In this document: piece after piece, positions 37,103-47,665 of the stretch
Layout: every line of letters starts with the position of its first letter
Position numbering within the stretch: position 1 is the first letter of the stretch
NCBI GenBank assembly: GCA_028571685.1
Contig: CM053146.1
Span: 108,599,431 to 108,663,430, forward strand
From: Heterohyrax brucei
Taxonomy: Eukaryota > Chordata > Mammalia > Hyracoidea > Procaviidae
Direction of reading: 5' to 3'
DNA length: 64,000 bases
The notes under the pieces: model-generated
What the model was told of the DNA's origin: nothing
Seen by the model: the letters and a program-made list of their open reading frames with translations, nothing else
Databases searched by the model: none
Program-made: the position numbers and the translations under genes

Positions 37103-38985
37103 GTTATTGTTGTTATGAGCCACTGAGTCAGTTTCAACTGATAAGGACCCTATGCACTACAGATGGAACACTGCCCAGTCCTGCGCCATAACCACGACCA
37201 TTTTTACTCTCAAGCCCATTGCGACAGCCCCTATGTCAACTCATCTTGCAGAGGGTCTTCCTCTTTTAGCTGACCGTCTACTTTCCATGCATCATGACCT
37301 TGTCTAGGGACTGATCCCACCTGACAAACACGTCAAAGGCCTGTAAGATGCAGTCTCCCCATCTTTGCTTCCAGTAAGCACTCTGGCTGTACTTCTTACA
37401 GAACAGATCTGTTTGTTCCTTTAGCACTCTATGCTACATTCACTGTTCTTCTCCAACAGCATAATTTAAAGGCATCAATTCTTCTTCTGTCTTCCTTATT
37501 CATTGTCCAGCTTTCGCATGGATATGACGCAATTGAAAATACCATGGTGTAGGTCAGGTGCACCTTAGTAATCACAGTGACGTCTTCACTTTTCAACACT
37601 TTAAAGAGGTCCTTTGCAGCAGATTAGCCCAATGTGATATGTCTTTCAATTTCTTCAGTGCTGCTTCCATGGGTGTTGATTGTGCAATCAAGTTAAATGA
37701 GATCTTTGACAACCTCAATCCTTTCTCCACTTATCATTGTGTTGCTTACTGGGTCAGTTCTGGAGATTTTTGTTTTCTTCGTGTTGAGATGCAATCCATA
37801 CTGAAGGCTATGGTCTTTGATCTTCATCAGTAAGTTTCAAATCCTCTTCCCTTCTAGCAAGCATAGTTGTGTCATCTGCATAAGACAGGTTATTAACCAG
37901 ACTTCCTCCAATCCTGATGCCTCATTCTTCTTCATATAGTCCAGCTGCATAGTTTATTTGCTCAGCATACATTGAAAAGATATGGTGAAAGGATACAACC
38001 CTGACACACATCTTTCTTCACTTCAAAGCATGTAGTGCCCCTTTCTTCTGTTTACCCAACTGCCTCTTGGTCTACATACAGATTCCTCTGGAGCACAATT
38101 AAGTGTTCTGGAATTCTCATTATCTGCAGTGTTAGCCATAATTTGTTATGCTCCACAGTCAAATGCCTTTGCATGGTAAATGAAACACAGGTAAACATCT
38201 TTCTGGTATTCTCTACTTTCAGCCAAAATTCACATAACATCAACAACGATACCCCTGGTTCTGTATCCTCTACTGAATTCAGCTTGAATTTATAGCAGTT
38301 CCTTGTCAATATACTATTGTAGTCACTTTTGAATGACCTTAAGCAAACTTTTACTGGCATGTGATATGTAGTGATATTGTTGAGTAGTTTGCACATTTGG
38401 TTGGATCACTTTTCTTGGCCAGGTAGCACTCTTCCGTGTTTCCTAACATAGACAAGTGAGCACTTCCAGCACTGCATCTGTTTGTTGAAACATCACAACT
38501 GATATTCCATCAATTCCTGGAGCCTTGTTTTTTGCCATTGCCTTCAATACAGCTTCAACTTCTTCCTTCAGTACTATCAGTTCCTGATCGTATGCTACCT
38601 CTTCAAATGGCAGAACAGTGACCAGTTCTTTCTGGTATAATGACTCTGTGTATTCCTTCTATTTTCTTTCAATGAGTCATTTAATATTTTCCCTGTAGAA
38701 TTCTTCACTACTGCAACTCGAGGCTTGAATTTTTTCCTCAATTCTTTCAGTTTGAGAAATGCAGAACGTGTTCTTCCCTTTTGACTTTCCAGCGCTTTGT
38801 GCATGTCATTATAATACTTCACTTTGACTTCTCGAGTTACTCTTTGAAATCTTCCGTTTAGTTTTTTTACTTTGTTCTTCCTTCTTTTTGCTTCAGCAAC
38901 TCAACATTCAAGAGTAAGTTTCCAAGTCTCTTCTGACACCCAATTTGGACTTTTCTTTTTCTCCTGTCTTTTATGCTGACATGAT
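37103..38985 (-). mobile_element. RTE-type LINE, 5'-truncated, antisense
   Basis: Nearly continuous antisense RTE of ~1.9 kb. It runs from the 3' tail (GTTGTTATGAGCCACTGAGT) through the reverse-transcriptase region to the centre of the ORF (TTCAGTTTGAGAAATGCAGA). The element points opposite to the RTE block that follows at 39.7-45.4 kb. Stops and frameshifts are frequent. Confidence 0.93.
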
Positions 38986-39412
38986 AATATATTTATAATA
39001 TAAAAATATTTGCTAATAACTGTTACAATTAAGCAGTACAAGACAAATGTTTCTTAAGAAAAACTCTGGATCCTCTCCGTGAGAGTATGGCAATAGTGAG
39101 TAATACCGCAGACATTATCGGAAGGCTGATTCAAACCAAATAGTGCTGAACCAAATCAACAAAATAGGATCTTTATGTTTTATCTAGGGGACTCTGAAAA
39201 TACAGAATGTTAGTATGTATGATAGACTACAGTGCTACATAGGAAGTCACTGTTATATAAAGACTAATAAACAAAATTCAATATAAACTTGTAAATGATT
39301 TTTTAAGAATATATGGTTTAATAACATAGTTTAAAAAACTCATCAAAGACACACTTGCATGAGTTTAATCTATTTATACCAGCTGTAGTTTGCACTATGG
39401 GATTAGCAGATC

Positions 39413-39575
39413 CCTAGGAGCACAATGAATTTGCACTTGAGTGCTAATCTGAACTTTGGCACCCCAAACCTACCCAGCAGTATTGCGAAAGAAAAGTCCT
39501 ATGACAACTATGTCACAGTTGAAGTCTGTAGCACAGAGGTCACCATCAGTCACAGTTGACTGGACAGCAACTAAT
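39413..39575 (+). mobile_element. AfroSINE, longer subtype, diverged
   Basis: GGAGCACAATGAATTTGCAC head, GCGAAAGAAAAGTCCTATG middle, ACAGTTGACTGGACAGCAAC tail. Confidence 0.7.
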
Positions 39576-39665
39576 AATAGATTGAAGGTAATCTCATATA
39601 TAGCTACATTTTTCTATATCTGGCTGCTATTCATACTAATATTTAAAACTTATGCCATATGCATC

Positions 39666-40250
39666 TGTCGATTATATTGTAGTGGCTTGTATATTGTTGT
39701 GATACTGGAAGCTTTGCCACCGGTATTTCAAACACTAGCAGGGTCAGTCACCCTTAGTGCACAGGTTTCAGTGGAGCTTCGAGACTAAGACAGACTGTGA
39801 AGAATGACTTAGCTATTTCTCCAAAAATTGACCAGTAAAAACCTAATGAATAGCAGTGAACACTCTCCGATATAGTGCCAGAAAATGAGCCCATCAGATT
39901 AGAAGGTACTCAAATAATGACCGGGGCCGAGCTGCTTCCTCAAAGTAGAGTATGATCAAGAACTAATAGTGCTGAAAGAAGTCTAAACTGTGCTGAGGAC
40001 ACCGGTGAAAAGCAAGGCTCCAGGAATTGACAAAATAACAACTGAGATGTTACAACAAATGGACACAGTGCTGGAGGTGCTCACGCATCTAAACCAAGAA
40101 ATTTGGAGGACAATTTGCTGGCCAACCTGCTTAAATCTATGCCCAGTCCAAAAAAGGTAATCAAACTAAATGTGGAAATTATTGAGCAGTATCATTAATA
40201 TCACCTGTAAGTAAAATTTTGGTGACAACCATTCAAAAGCAGCTGATCAT
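39666..40250 (+). mobile_element. Internally deleted RTE: 5' UTR joined to RT core
   Basis: The RTE 5' UTR unit occupies 39666-39950, ending CTTCCTCAAAGTAGAG. It is joined directly to RT-domain sequence from 39951 (TATGATCAAGAACTAATAGT) that lies more than 1 kb further along in the near-complete copy (compare 42410-42700). The endonuclease part is missing. Confidence 0.75.
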
Positions 40251-40264
40251 ATCCAGTGGTGATC

Positions 40265-40440
40265 TACTTCTAAAAATTAGTAAAAAAAACCCTATGGATC
40301 ACAGTAGTCTGATCTGTCAACTGGTCACGGAGGTGGCACAGGATGAGGCAGTGTTTTCTCAGTTGTGCATGAAGTTGCCATGAGTAGCGGGCCGGTACCA
40401 CTGCAGCTAAGAACAATGGCAGCGTGGGCAGGACCATTAC
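40265..40440 (+). mobile_element. SINE/RTE-tail composite
   Basis: AfroSINE-like middle (AACCCTATGGATCACAGTAG) is joined to an RTE/AfroSINE tail (GGCACAGGATGAGGCAGTGT, then GTTGCCATGAGTAGCGGGCC). It is placed directly between two RTE 5' UTR units. Confidence 0.6.
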
Positions 40441-40700
40441 CTGTCTTGTCAGTTTATTGTACTGTGATGGCTTGCTTGTTTTTATGATGTTGGAATCTAT
40501 GTCATCAGTATTTCAAATATTAGCAGGGTCACCCATGATGGCAGGATTCTGGGGAGCTTCCAAACTAAGACATTTTACAAAGAAAGGGCTGGCTATGTAC
40601 TTCATAAACTTAGCCAAGGAAAAGTCTATGGATCACAACAGAATATCATCCAATCTGGTGCTAGAATATGAGCACCCTAGGTTAGAAAACACTAAGTACA
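40441..40700 (+). mobile_element. RTE 5' UTR unit
   Basis: Second copy of the 5' UTR module (GTACTGTGATGGCTTGCTTG ... GAGCACCCTAGGTTAGAAAA), with no ORF sequence behind it. Confidence 0.75.
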
Positions 40701-41007
40701 CAGCAGTAACATCAAATACCATCATGCATCTGTCATTTTGTGCAGACTTACTTGTGATGACTTACTTATAGCTATAATGCTAGAAGCTATGCTACCAGTA
40801 TTTCAAATACCAGCGGACTCACCTATGCTGGACAGATTTTACCAGTTTCTGGACTAAGATAGACTAGGAAGGAGGACTTCTGGTCTACTGCTGAAACAAT
40901 TGGCCAGTGAAAGTCTATGAAAAGCGGTAGAAAACTGTCTGGTAAACTGCCGGAAGACGAGCCCATCAGGTTGGAACTTGATGCCTGCTGCCCGTGAGCT
41001 GATGGTC

Positions 41008-41133
41008 TTAGTACTCTATAGAACAGAATAAAGCTGCTCTCACAGGGTTTCCAAGGAACATCTGGTGGATTCAATCTGCTAACCTTTTGGATAGCAGCCA
41101 TAGCTCTTAACCACTGTGCCATTAGGACTCCTC
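41008..41133 (-). mobile_element. AfroSINE nested in RTE
   Basis: TTTCCAAGGAACATCTGGTG and CTTAACCACTGTGCCATTAG. The RTE resumes just after it. Confidence 0.9.
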
Positions 41134-41554
41134 AGGTTGGAAGACAGTCACATTATGACTTAGAACTGCCCGATCACAGAGGAATGGCATGGTAGTCACC
41201 ATCAAAAAGATCACTCCAAAATCTATCCTGAAGTACAATGCTGTCGGTGATAGGATATTATCTACATGCCAGTGAGGAAGACCACTTAATAAACTATTAC
41301 GCAAATTTACACACTAATCACTAAAGCCAAAGAACAGAAACTTGAAGATTTTACCAACTTCTGCAGTCTAAAACTGATGAAACATGAAATTAAGATGTAT
41401 TGATAATTACTAGAAACAAAGAAGAAGGATTGGTACTTGGAAAACATGGCTGTGTATTAGAAACAACACAGGGGAGCATGTAATACAATTGTGCAAGACC
41501 TACTCGTTGAAAATATAAATGGTAACTGTACACATGTACCATACCAGATGGAAA

Positions 41555-41713
41555 CTCTGGTGCTGTAGCGGTTAAGTGCTATGGTTGCTAACAAAAACGT
41601 CAGCAGTTTGAATTTAACAGGTGTTCCTTGGAAACTATGAGGCAGTTCTCCTCTATCCTATAGGGTCGCTATTTTGGAATCAACTCGACGGCATTAGGTT
41701 TGGTTTCTGGTTT
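41555..41713 (+). mobile_element. AfroSINE nested in RTE, with target duplication
   Basis: Flanked by a perfect 13-bp direct repeat, TACCAGATGGAAA, at 41542-41554 and 41714-41726. The repeat motif occurs once in the uninterrupted RTE order, so this is a true target-site duplication from L1- or RTE-type retroposition. Confidence 0.95.
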
Positions 41714-42901
41714 TACCAGATGGAAAACAGAAGAATCAAATGAACTGCATCTATGAAAAGAGACAATGGAGAAGCTCAATATTATCGGTGAACACAAGTC
41801 CAGGGGCTGAACGCAGAACAGAAGATCAATTGCTCATACACAAATTCAAGCTGAAACTGAAGAAAATTAAACCAAGTCCACCTGAATCAAAATATCACCT
41901 TAAGTATTTTCCATCTGAAATTTAGAGACTGTCTCAAGAGCAGATTTGAGTTGTTAAACACTAATAACTGAAGACTAAAGGAATTGTGGGACGACATCTA
42001 GGACACTATATACGAAGAAAGCAAAAGGTCATTACAAAGATGAGAAAGAAAATGGATGTCAGAGAGACTCTGAAACCTATTCTTGAATGCAGAGTAGCTA
42101 ACACAAATAGAAGAATTGGTAAGTAAAAAAGCTGAAGGTTTCACAGGGTGGGTCAAGAAGACAAAGTAAAGTACTATAATGAAATATGCAAAGACCTGGA
42201 GGTAGAAAACCAAAGGGAAAGAACACACTTGGCATTTCTCAAGCTGAAAGAACTAAAGAAAAAAACTCAAGGCTTGAGTTGCAATACTGAAGGATTCTAT
42301 GGGCAAAATATTGAATGATGCAGGAAGCATCAAATTAAGATAGAAGGAATACAGAGTCACTGTACCAAAAAGAACTGGTCCACATTCAGCCATTTCAAAA
42401 GGTAGCATATGATCAAGAACTGATAGTACTGAAGGAAGAAATCCAAGCTTCACTGAAGGCAATGGCAAAAACAAGACTCCATGAACTGACAGAATATCAA
42501 CTGAGATATTTCAACAAATGGATGCAACACTGGAGGTACTCAGTTGCCTGTGCAAAGAAATGTGGAAAATAGCTACCTGGCCAATGGACTGGTAGAGATC
42601 CTTGTCTGTGCCCATTCCAAAGAAAGCTGATCCAACAGAATGTAGATGATATCATGCAATATCATTACTATCACACGAAGGTAAAATTTTGCTGAAGATA
42701 ACTCAAAACCATTGCAGTAGTATATCCACAGGAACAGCAAGAAATTTAAACCACATTGAGAAGAGGGTATGGAACAAGAAACATCATTGCTGATGTCAGA
42801 TGAATCTTGGCTGAAAGCAGAGAACACCGAAAAGTTGTTTACTTGTGTTTTATTGACTATGCAAAGGCATTAAACTACATGGACAGTGTTGTGAAAAATG
42901 G

Positions 42902-44373
42902 TTTTAGTCAATTAGTACTTCTCTAACAGAAAATACCATCAGTGGATGGTTTCTTGAAAAGAAACTTTATTGACACATTCTGGTAAGCCACAAATCCATT
43001 TATGAATTATAAATCCATTCAGTAAGAGAATTTACCACAGTCCAGTAGGCTGAGTCCAAACCCAGTGAGAGCATCTTGGCACAGGAACCTCGGGTCCAAA
43101 GGAAATGCTCTACTCTCGGTCTTGGTGGTATGAGATTCCCAACTCTGTATGCCTACTTCTCTCCCTGATATCCCACAGCTGGTAACTTGAGTTCTGCCTC
43201 ACCAGCACAACTGCTGCCCATTCTCCGTCATCAATATCACAGAGGCAGGATTCACAACACATGGGAGAAATTGCAACATAGTGGGACTCACAACCAAGTC
43301 AAATCAATACATTTGGGGCGTACACAATGCAATCTGTGACACTCCACCTTTTGGCCCCTAAAAACCATATCATTAGAACATGTATTCATGTATAGCACAG
43401 AAAAGGTAGTAAGTCCAGATCCAAAATCCATAAATTTCTCTTCAACTGTGAAACCCACAACAGGTGTTATCCTCCCAAATTACAGTGGTATAACTGGCAG
43501 ACACAAATTATACATTTTCATTATAAATGGAGCAATTGCAGGGAAAGAAGGCGCTAACAGGCAACAAGCAAGCAAGCAGAACACATTACATTAGCCCTCA
43601 AAGCTTTGAAAATTATCTTCCATTCTGAGACATTTTACATAATAGCTTTGCCTCCAGACTTGAGGTATTGGCCACACTCACTGGATTCTGAGTGGAGACC
43701 ACCAACCCTGTGATACAACCCTGCCTTCAAAAGGCTCACTTGGACAGCAACTCTGCAACCTCAGCTTTAGGTGCATCCTAAGCCCAGCTGAGTGGAAACT
43801 CCACCCTTACAAACACAATACACCATGGGTCCACCCTGTCAAACTCTGCAGGTCATAGCCATACCTTCTGAGACTGAGGCAGCTCAGCTTTTCCTCAATT
43901 GTCTCTCTTCAGATTTCATGGCATCATGGCCTGGGCCACAAGCCCACATCTGCCCTACAGGGGGAAGTGTTCCAAAGCTCTGAAGCTTCAATGATTCAAG
44001 CACCCAGAGGCACCTCACTCTGCCTGGGAGCATTCTACACACAGGCACTCATCCAGGCACTCAGCTCTCTTGTTTTGTGGGTCAGCAAGCCTAGCTCCAC
44101 TGATTCATGTGCCCAGAGGCACCCCATTCCACCAGGAAAACTATGTACAGGCACTCAGCTCTCTTGTTCTGTGGGTTGGCTCCTGGTTCTGCTGTTGCCA
44201 GTTTGCTGCTGCTGCTGCTTCTTTTCACCATCTGCCTTCTCAGGTGTCAGCAGTTCTTTGGAGTTCCTTCTTCCATCCATTTCAAAGTTTCAAAAACACC
44301 TTCCACATTTTTGTTATTTGTTAGAACAGCACCACACTCTTGGTACCAAATTCTGTTTCAGTCAGCTAGTACT
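42902..44373 (-). mobile_element. MaLR-like ERV retroelement lacking most of its 5' LTR
   Basis: Inserted in RTE with AATGG on both sides (42897-42901 and 44374-44378), a 5-bp target duplication as in ERVL/MaLR elements. On the minus strand the 3' LTR is at 43343-42902 (family A; starts TGTCACAGATTGCATTGTG). The ~1-kb internal region precedes it, with TATAACAAA- and AAAATGTGGAAG-like MaLR text near 44300. Only about 20 bp of the 5' LTR end (AGTACTAGCTGACTGAAACA) remains. The 147- and 121-codon ORFs on the other strand are coincidental. Confidence 0.8.
44332..44348 (-). promoter_or_regulatory. Retroelement primer-binding site, tRNA-Leu(UAA)-like
   Basis: The minus strand reads TGGTACCAAGAGTGTGG, which matches the complement of the tRNA-Leu(UAA) 3' end at 15 of 17 positions. 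It lies five bases after the LTR end, as expected for an ERVL/MaLR primer site. Confidence 0.75.
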
Positions 44374-45404
44374 AATGGGAATTCCAGAACACTTAACTAT
44401 GTTCATGTGAAACCTGTTCACAGACAAAGAGGCTGTTATTTAAATAGAACAAGGAGTTTCTGCATGGTTTAAAGTTAGGAAAAGTATGTACCAGGGTTGT
44501 ATCCTTTCACCATACTAAATCAACCTATATGCTGGGCAAATAATCCAAGATGTTGGACTGCATGAAGCAGATCATGGCACCAGAACTGGAGGAAAAATAC
44601 ACAATGAAAATCCGTGATATGCAAATGACACAAACGTGCTGGCTGAAAGCAGAGGGCTTGAAGCACTTATTGATGAAGATCAAAGACTAGAGCCTTCAGT
44701 ACGGATTATACTGAAACACAAAGAAAACAAAAATGCTCACAACCGGAACAATAAATAGTATCATGATAAACAAAGACTAAACTTGCCAAAGATTTCGTTT
44801 TACTTGCATCCACAATTAACACCCATGGAAGTAGAAGTCAAGAAATCAAGCTTTGTATTACACTGAGCAAATCTGCTGCCAGAGACCTCTTTAAAGTGTT
44901 AAAAAAACAAAAATGTCACTCTGAGAACTAAAGTGCAATTGATTCAAAATATGATAGTTTCTATCATCTCATATGCATGTGAAAATTGAGCAATAAATAC
45001 AGACAGAAGAATTGATGCCTTTTAAGTACGGCGATGGTGAAGAATGCTGACTACACCCCAGACTGCCAGGAGAACCAACAAGTCTGTCTTGGAAGAATTT
45101 CAGCCAGAGTGCTCCTTGGAGGCAAGAATGATGAGACTTCATCTCGCATACTTTGGGCATGATATTGGGAGGGACCAGTCTCTGTAGAAGAACCTCATGC
45201 TTGGTAAGGCAATAAGTCAATGAAAAAGAAAAAAATCCTTGACAAGATGAATTGAAGCAGTGGCTACAAGCAGCCCAAATATAGTAATGACTGTGAAGAT
45301 GGTGAAGAACTGGGCAGTGTTTAGTTCTGTTGTACACGGGGTCACTATGAGTCAGAAACCACTTGATGGCACCTAACAACAGCAACAAAACAATAATGGA
45401 TTTG

Positions 45405-45505
45405 GGCATAACAACGATTGTGAAGATGGCACAGAATGAAATAATGCTTTGTTCTGCTGTACATAAAGTCATCATGAGTCAGAACTAACTTGATGGTAAA
45501 TAACA
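45405..45505 (+). repeat. Tandem duplicate of the RTE 3' end
   Basis: The last ~100 bp of RTE (CATAACAACGATTGTGAAGA ... CATGAGTCAGAACTAACTTG) is repeated right after the 3' tail of the near-complete element (compare 45285-45400). Confidence 0.8.
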
Positions 45506-45514
45506 ACAATAAAA

Positions 45515-45665
45515 CTGTCACCTTCAAGTCAGTTCTGACTCATAGAGACCCTATAGCACACAGTAGAACTGCTCCATAGTATCTAAGGAGCACCTGGCAG
45601 ATGCAAACTGCTGAAATTTTGGTTACCAGACATAGCACTTGCCCACTATACCACCAGGGTTTCCA
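45515..45665 (-). mobile_element. AfroSINE
   Basis: GTTCTGACTCATAGAGACCC tail side; CCACTATACCACCAGGGTTT head. Confidence 0.93.
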
Positions 45666-45817
45666 TATAGACAGCAGAAGCAAGAATGAATCAGACAGAG
45701 AAAGGAAAAAGTCCAAAGAGTTGGCTTCTAGGAGACCAAAGACCAGAGTGGCTGGAACACCAGGGGAAAAACAGAAAACAGATGGTGACATCAGAAATAT
45801 AGTTAACACAAAGGTTA

Positions 45818-45980
45818 TGCAATGCTCTGATGGTGCAGTGGTTAAGAGCTCAGCTGCTAACCCCAAGTAAGCAGTTTGAATCAACCAGCTGTTCCCCGGA
45901 AATTCTATGTGAGTAGTTCCTCTCTGTTCTTTAAGGTCACTCATGAGTTGGAATTTACTTGACAGCACCAGATTTGTTAT
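45818..45980 (+). mobile_element. AfroSINE
   Basis: GATGGTGCAGTGGTTAAGAG head; GAATTTACTTGACAGCACCA tail. Confidence 0.92.
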
Positions 45981-46227
45981 TTAAGGCCATGGTGAGAAGT
46001 ATGGACTTTATCCTAAGTACATGTCACACCAAGATTTCTGAGCTGAATAACCAGAATTTGGGGAGATGCTTAGTGGTTAACTGAGATGTAAAAGACTGGA
46101 AACAGAGAGGACAGATTTAAAGAAAAATGATGTCCATTTTAGACATTAAGTTGGCTCTATAAGAGATACCTCCGTGCAAATACTTCAGTATGCAAAAACA
46201 TGCCTATTTCTCTACTTGTCCTGTCGC

Positions 46228-46539
46228 TGCCTAACTGTCCGCCGGCGGAAAGAAGACAGGACACATGGATGCGAGCCGCCTTGCAGGTTGCTTACTTTAT
46301 TATTATTATTCTCCTCCTCCTTTCCTGGTGCTTGCTCAATTTATACCCTAGATTCCTCCAATCCTCATGTGCCACGCTCTCCCAAGATGAAGGCCCACGA
46401 TAGGCTAGCAGGAAGCCACTGCCCACAGGCATGCGCCATGAAAGCCCTAGGTCTGGTAAACAAGGGTGTGGTTGGGGTGCTGCTCTGGCCCTGGGCGCCA
46501 TCTTGGGCCATCATGTCCCGTTTACCACATTGTCCAACA
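46228..46539 (-). mobile_element. Solo LTR of an IAP-like class II endogenous retrovirus
   Basis: On the minus strand the element starts TGTTGGACAATGTGGTAAAC and ends GGCGGACAGTTAGGCA. It has TATAAA (46345-46340), a polyadenylation-type AATAATAATAAAG run (46310-46296), and the repeated 'AAGATGGCG'-like block common in this class. GTCGC at 46223-46227 and GTAGC at 46540-46544 could be a decayed target duplication. It is GC-rich compared with its flanks. No internal genes. Confidence 0.75.
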
Positions 46540-46829
46540 GTAGCTGTCGATTACACATGTACAAAAACAAAAAATAAGACTTGCAAGGATGATAGAGAAT
46601 ATTTTACTAATATTCCATAATTTTTAAGGCCACTACACAAAGACCAAGCCAAATTTTAGGACATCATATTTGTTTGGGTCCATTTAACAAAAACTACTTT
46701 TCTTTTGAAGCTGTGATGTGTTGAAGATACAAACTTTTTTTTTCCCCCTACATCAACATAAAGTCCTGAAGGATAGAGATGGTTATTAGTTTTTCAATGG
46801 TAAGCAACCTTTTGAGACACTGATAAAAG

Positions 46830-47665
46830 GTATACAGATCCTTACCCCACGAAAATGTGTCTTCCTTTTTTGCAGTTTCAGAGGTTCATTGATTCTCTGA
46901 TGCCCAACCATAAAACGAGGTTCAAAGTTTGCCAATAAAGTTCATGGTTTCAGGGAACATCTAAATCAACTGGCATAACAAAGTATAGGGAGAAAATGTT
47001 TAGCATCCCACTTTGATGTGTGCCATGTAGGGTCTTAAAAGCTAGGATACAGTCATCTAAAATGCATCAATTGATCTCAGTCCACCTGGAGCAAAGGAGA
47101 ATTAAGAACACCAAAAAGCCAAGGAAAATATTCGCCCAAAAGACAGAAAGGACCACATAAACCAGAGATTCCATCATCCTGAGACCTGAAAGATCAGATG
47201 GTGCCCAGCTCCCACCAGTGACTGTCCTGACAGAGTCCCTGACAGAGCAGGAGAAAATTGGGGTAGAGAACTCAAATTCTAGTAAAAAGAACAGATTTAA
47301 CAGTCAGACTGAGACTGGAGGAATCCTGGAAGACACGGCCCCTAGAACTCTCTATTAACCCCAAACTAAAACCATTTGCAAAGCCAACTCGTCAGAAAGT
47401 GAGTATATGAATTATAAGAAATAAAATGATAGTAGTGAAGCATATGCTTCTTGGTTCAAGTAGACGCATGAGACTGAATGGGCAGCTCCTGTCTAGAGGT
47501 GAAGTCAGAAATCAGAAAGGGCAAGGCACTGGTTGAATGCACACACATTACAGTGAGAGCAACTAGCGCCATATAACAATGTGTGTATGAATTTTTATAT
47601 GAGCAACTAATTTGAACTTGAGCTGTAAACTTTCACTGAAAGCACAATTAAAAAACTTTTTTTAA
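46830..47665 (+). mobile_element. Dispersed repeat, probably an L1 3' end
   Basis: Landmarks I associate with an abundant afrotherian repeat: TAAAATGCATCAATTGATCT, GGAGCAAAGGAGAATTAAGA, and a terminus CTGTAAACTTTCACTGAAAG followed by an A-rich tail. The A-tail supports retroposition. Attribution to L1 is an inference. Confidence 0.5.

Larger units (their letters stand above)
40729..45400 (+). mobile_element. RTE-type LINE, nearly full length, with nested insertions
   Basis: In order: 5' UTR module (40729-40985); endonuclease-coding part (41134-41541, with AAAATCTATCCTGAAGTACA); reverse-transcriptase part (41714-42901 and 44374-45100); 3' tail (GGGGTCACTATGAGTCAGAA, about 45339). Three later insertions interrupt it: an antisense SINE at 41008-41133, a sense SINE at 41555-41713 and a MaLR-like element at 42902-44373. 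Removing them leaves about 2.9 kb, close to the ~3.2 kb of complete RTE elements. Stops and frameshifts are common, so it is inactive. Confidence 0.9.

Noticed and set aside
38052-38396. 114-codon minus-strand ORF
   Set aside because: It is a surviving open stretch of the antisense RTE reverse transcriptase, not a host gene.
43967-44472. 147- and 121-codon plus-strand ORFs
   Set aside because: They are antisense to the internal region of the MaLR-like element. No retroelement or host domain is seen.
45540-45968. 142-codon minus-strand ORF
   Set aside because: It spans two AfroSINEs in opposite orientation and the unique sequence between them. No domain.
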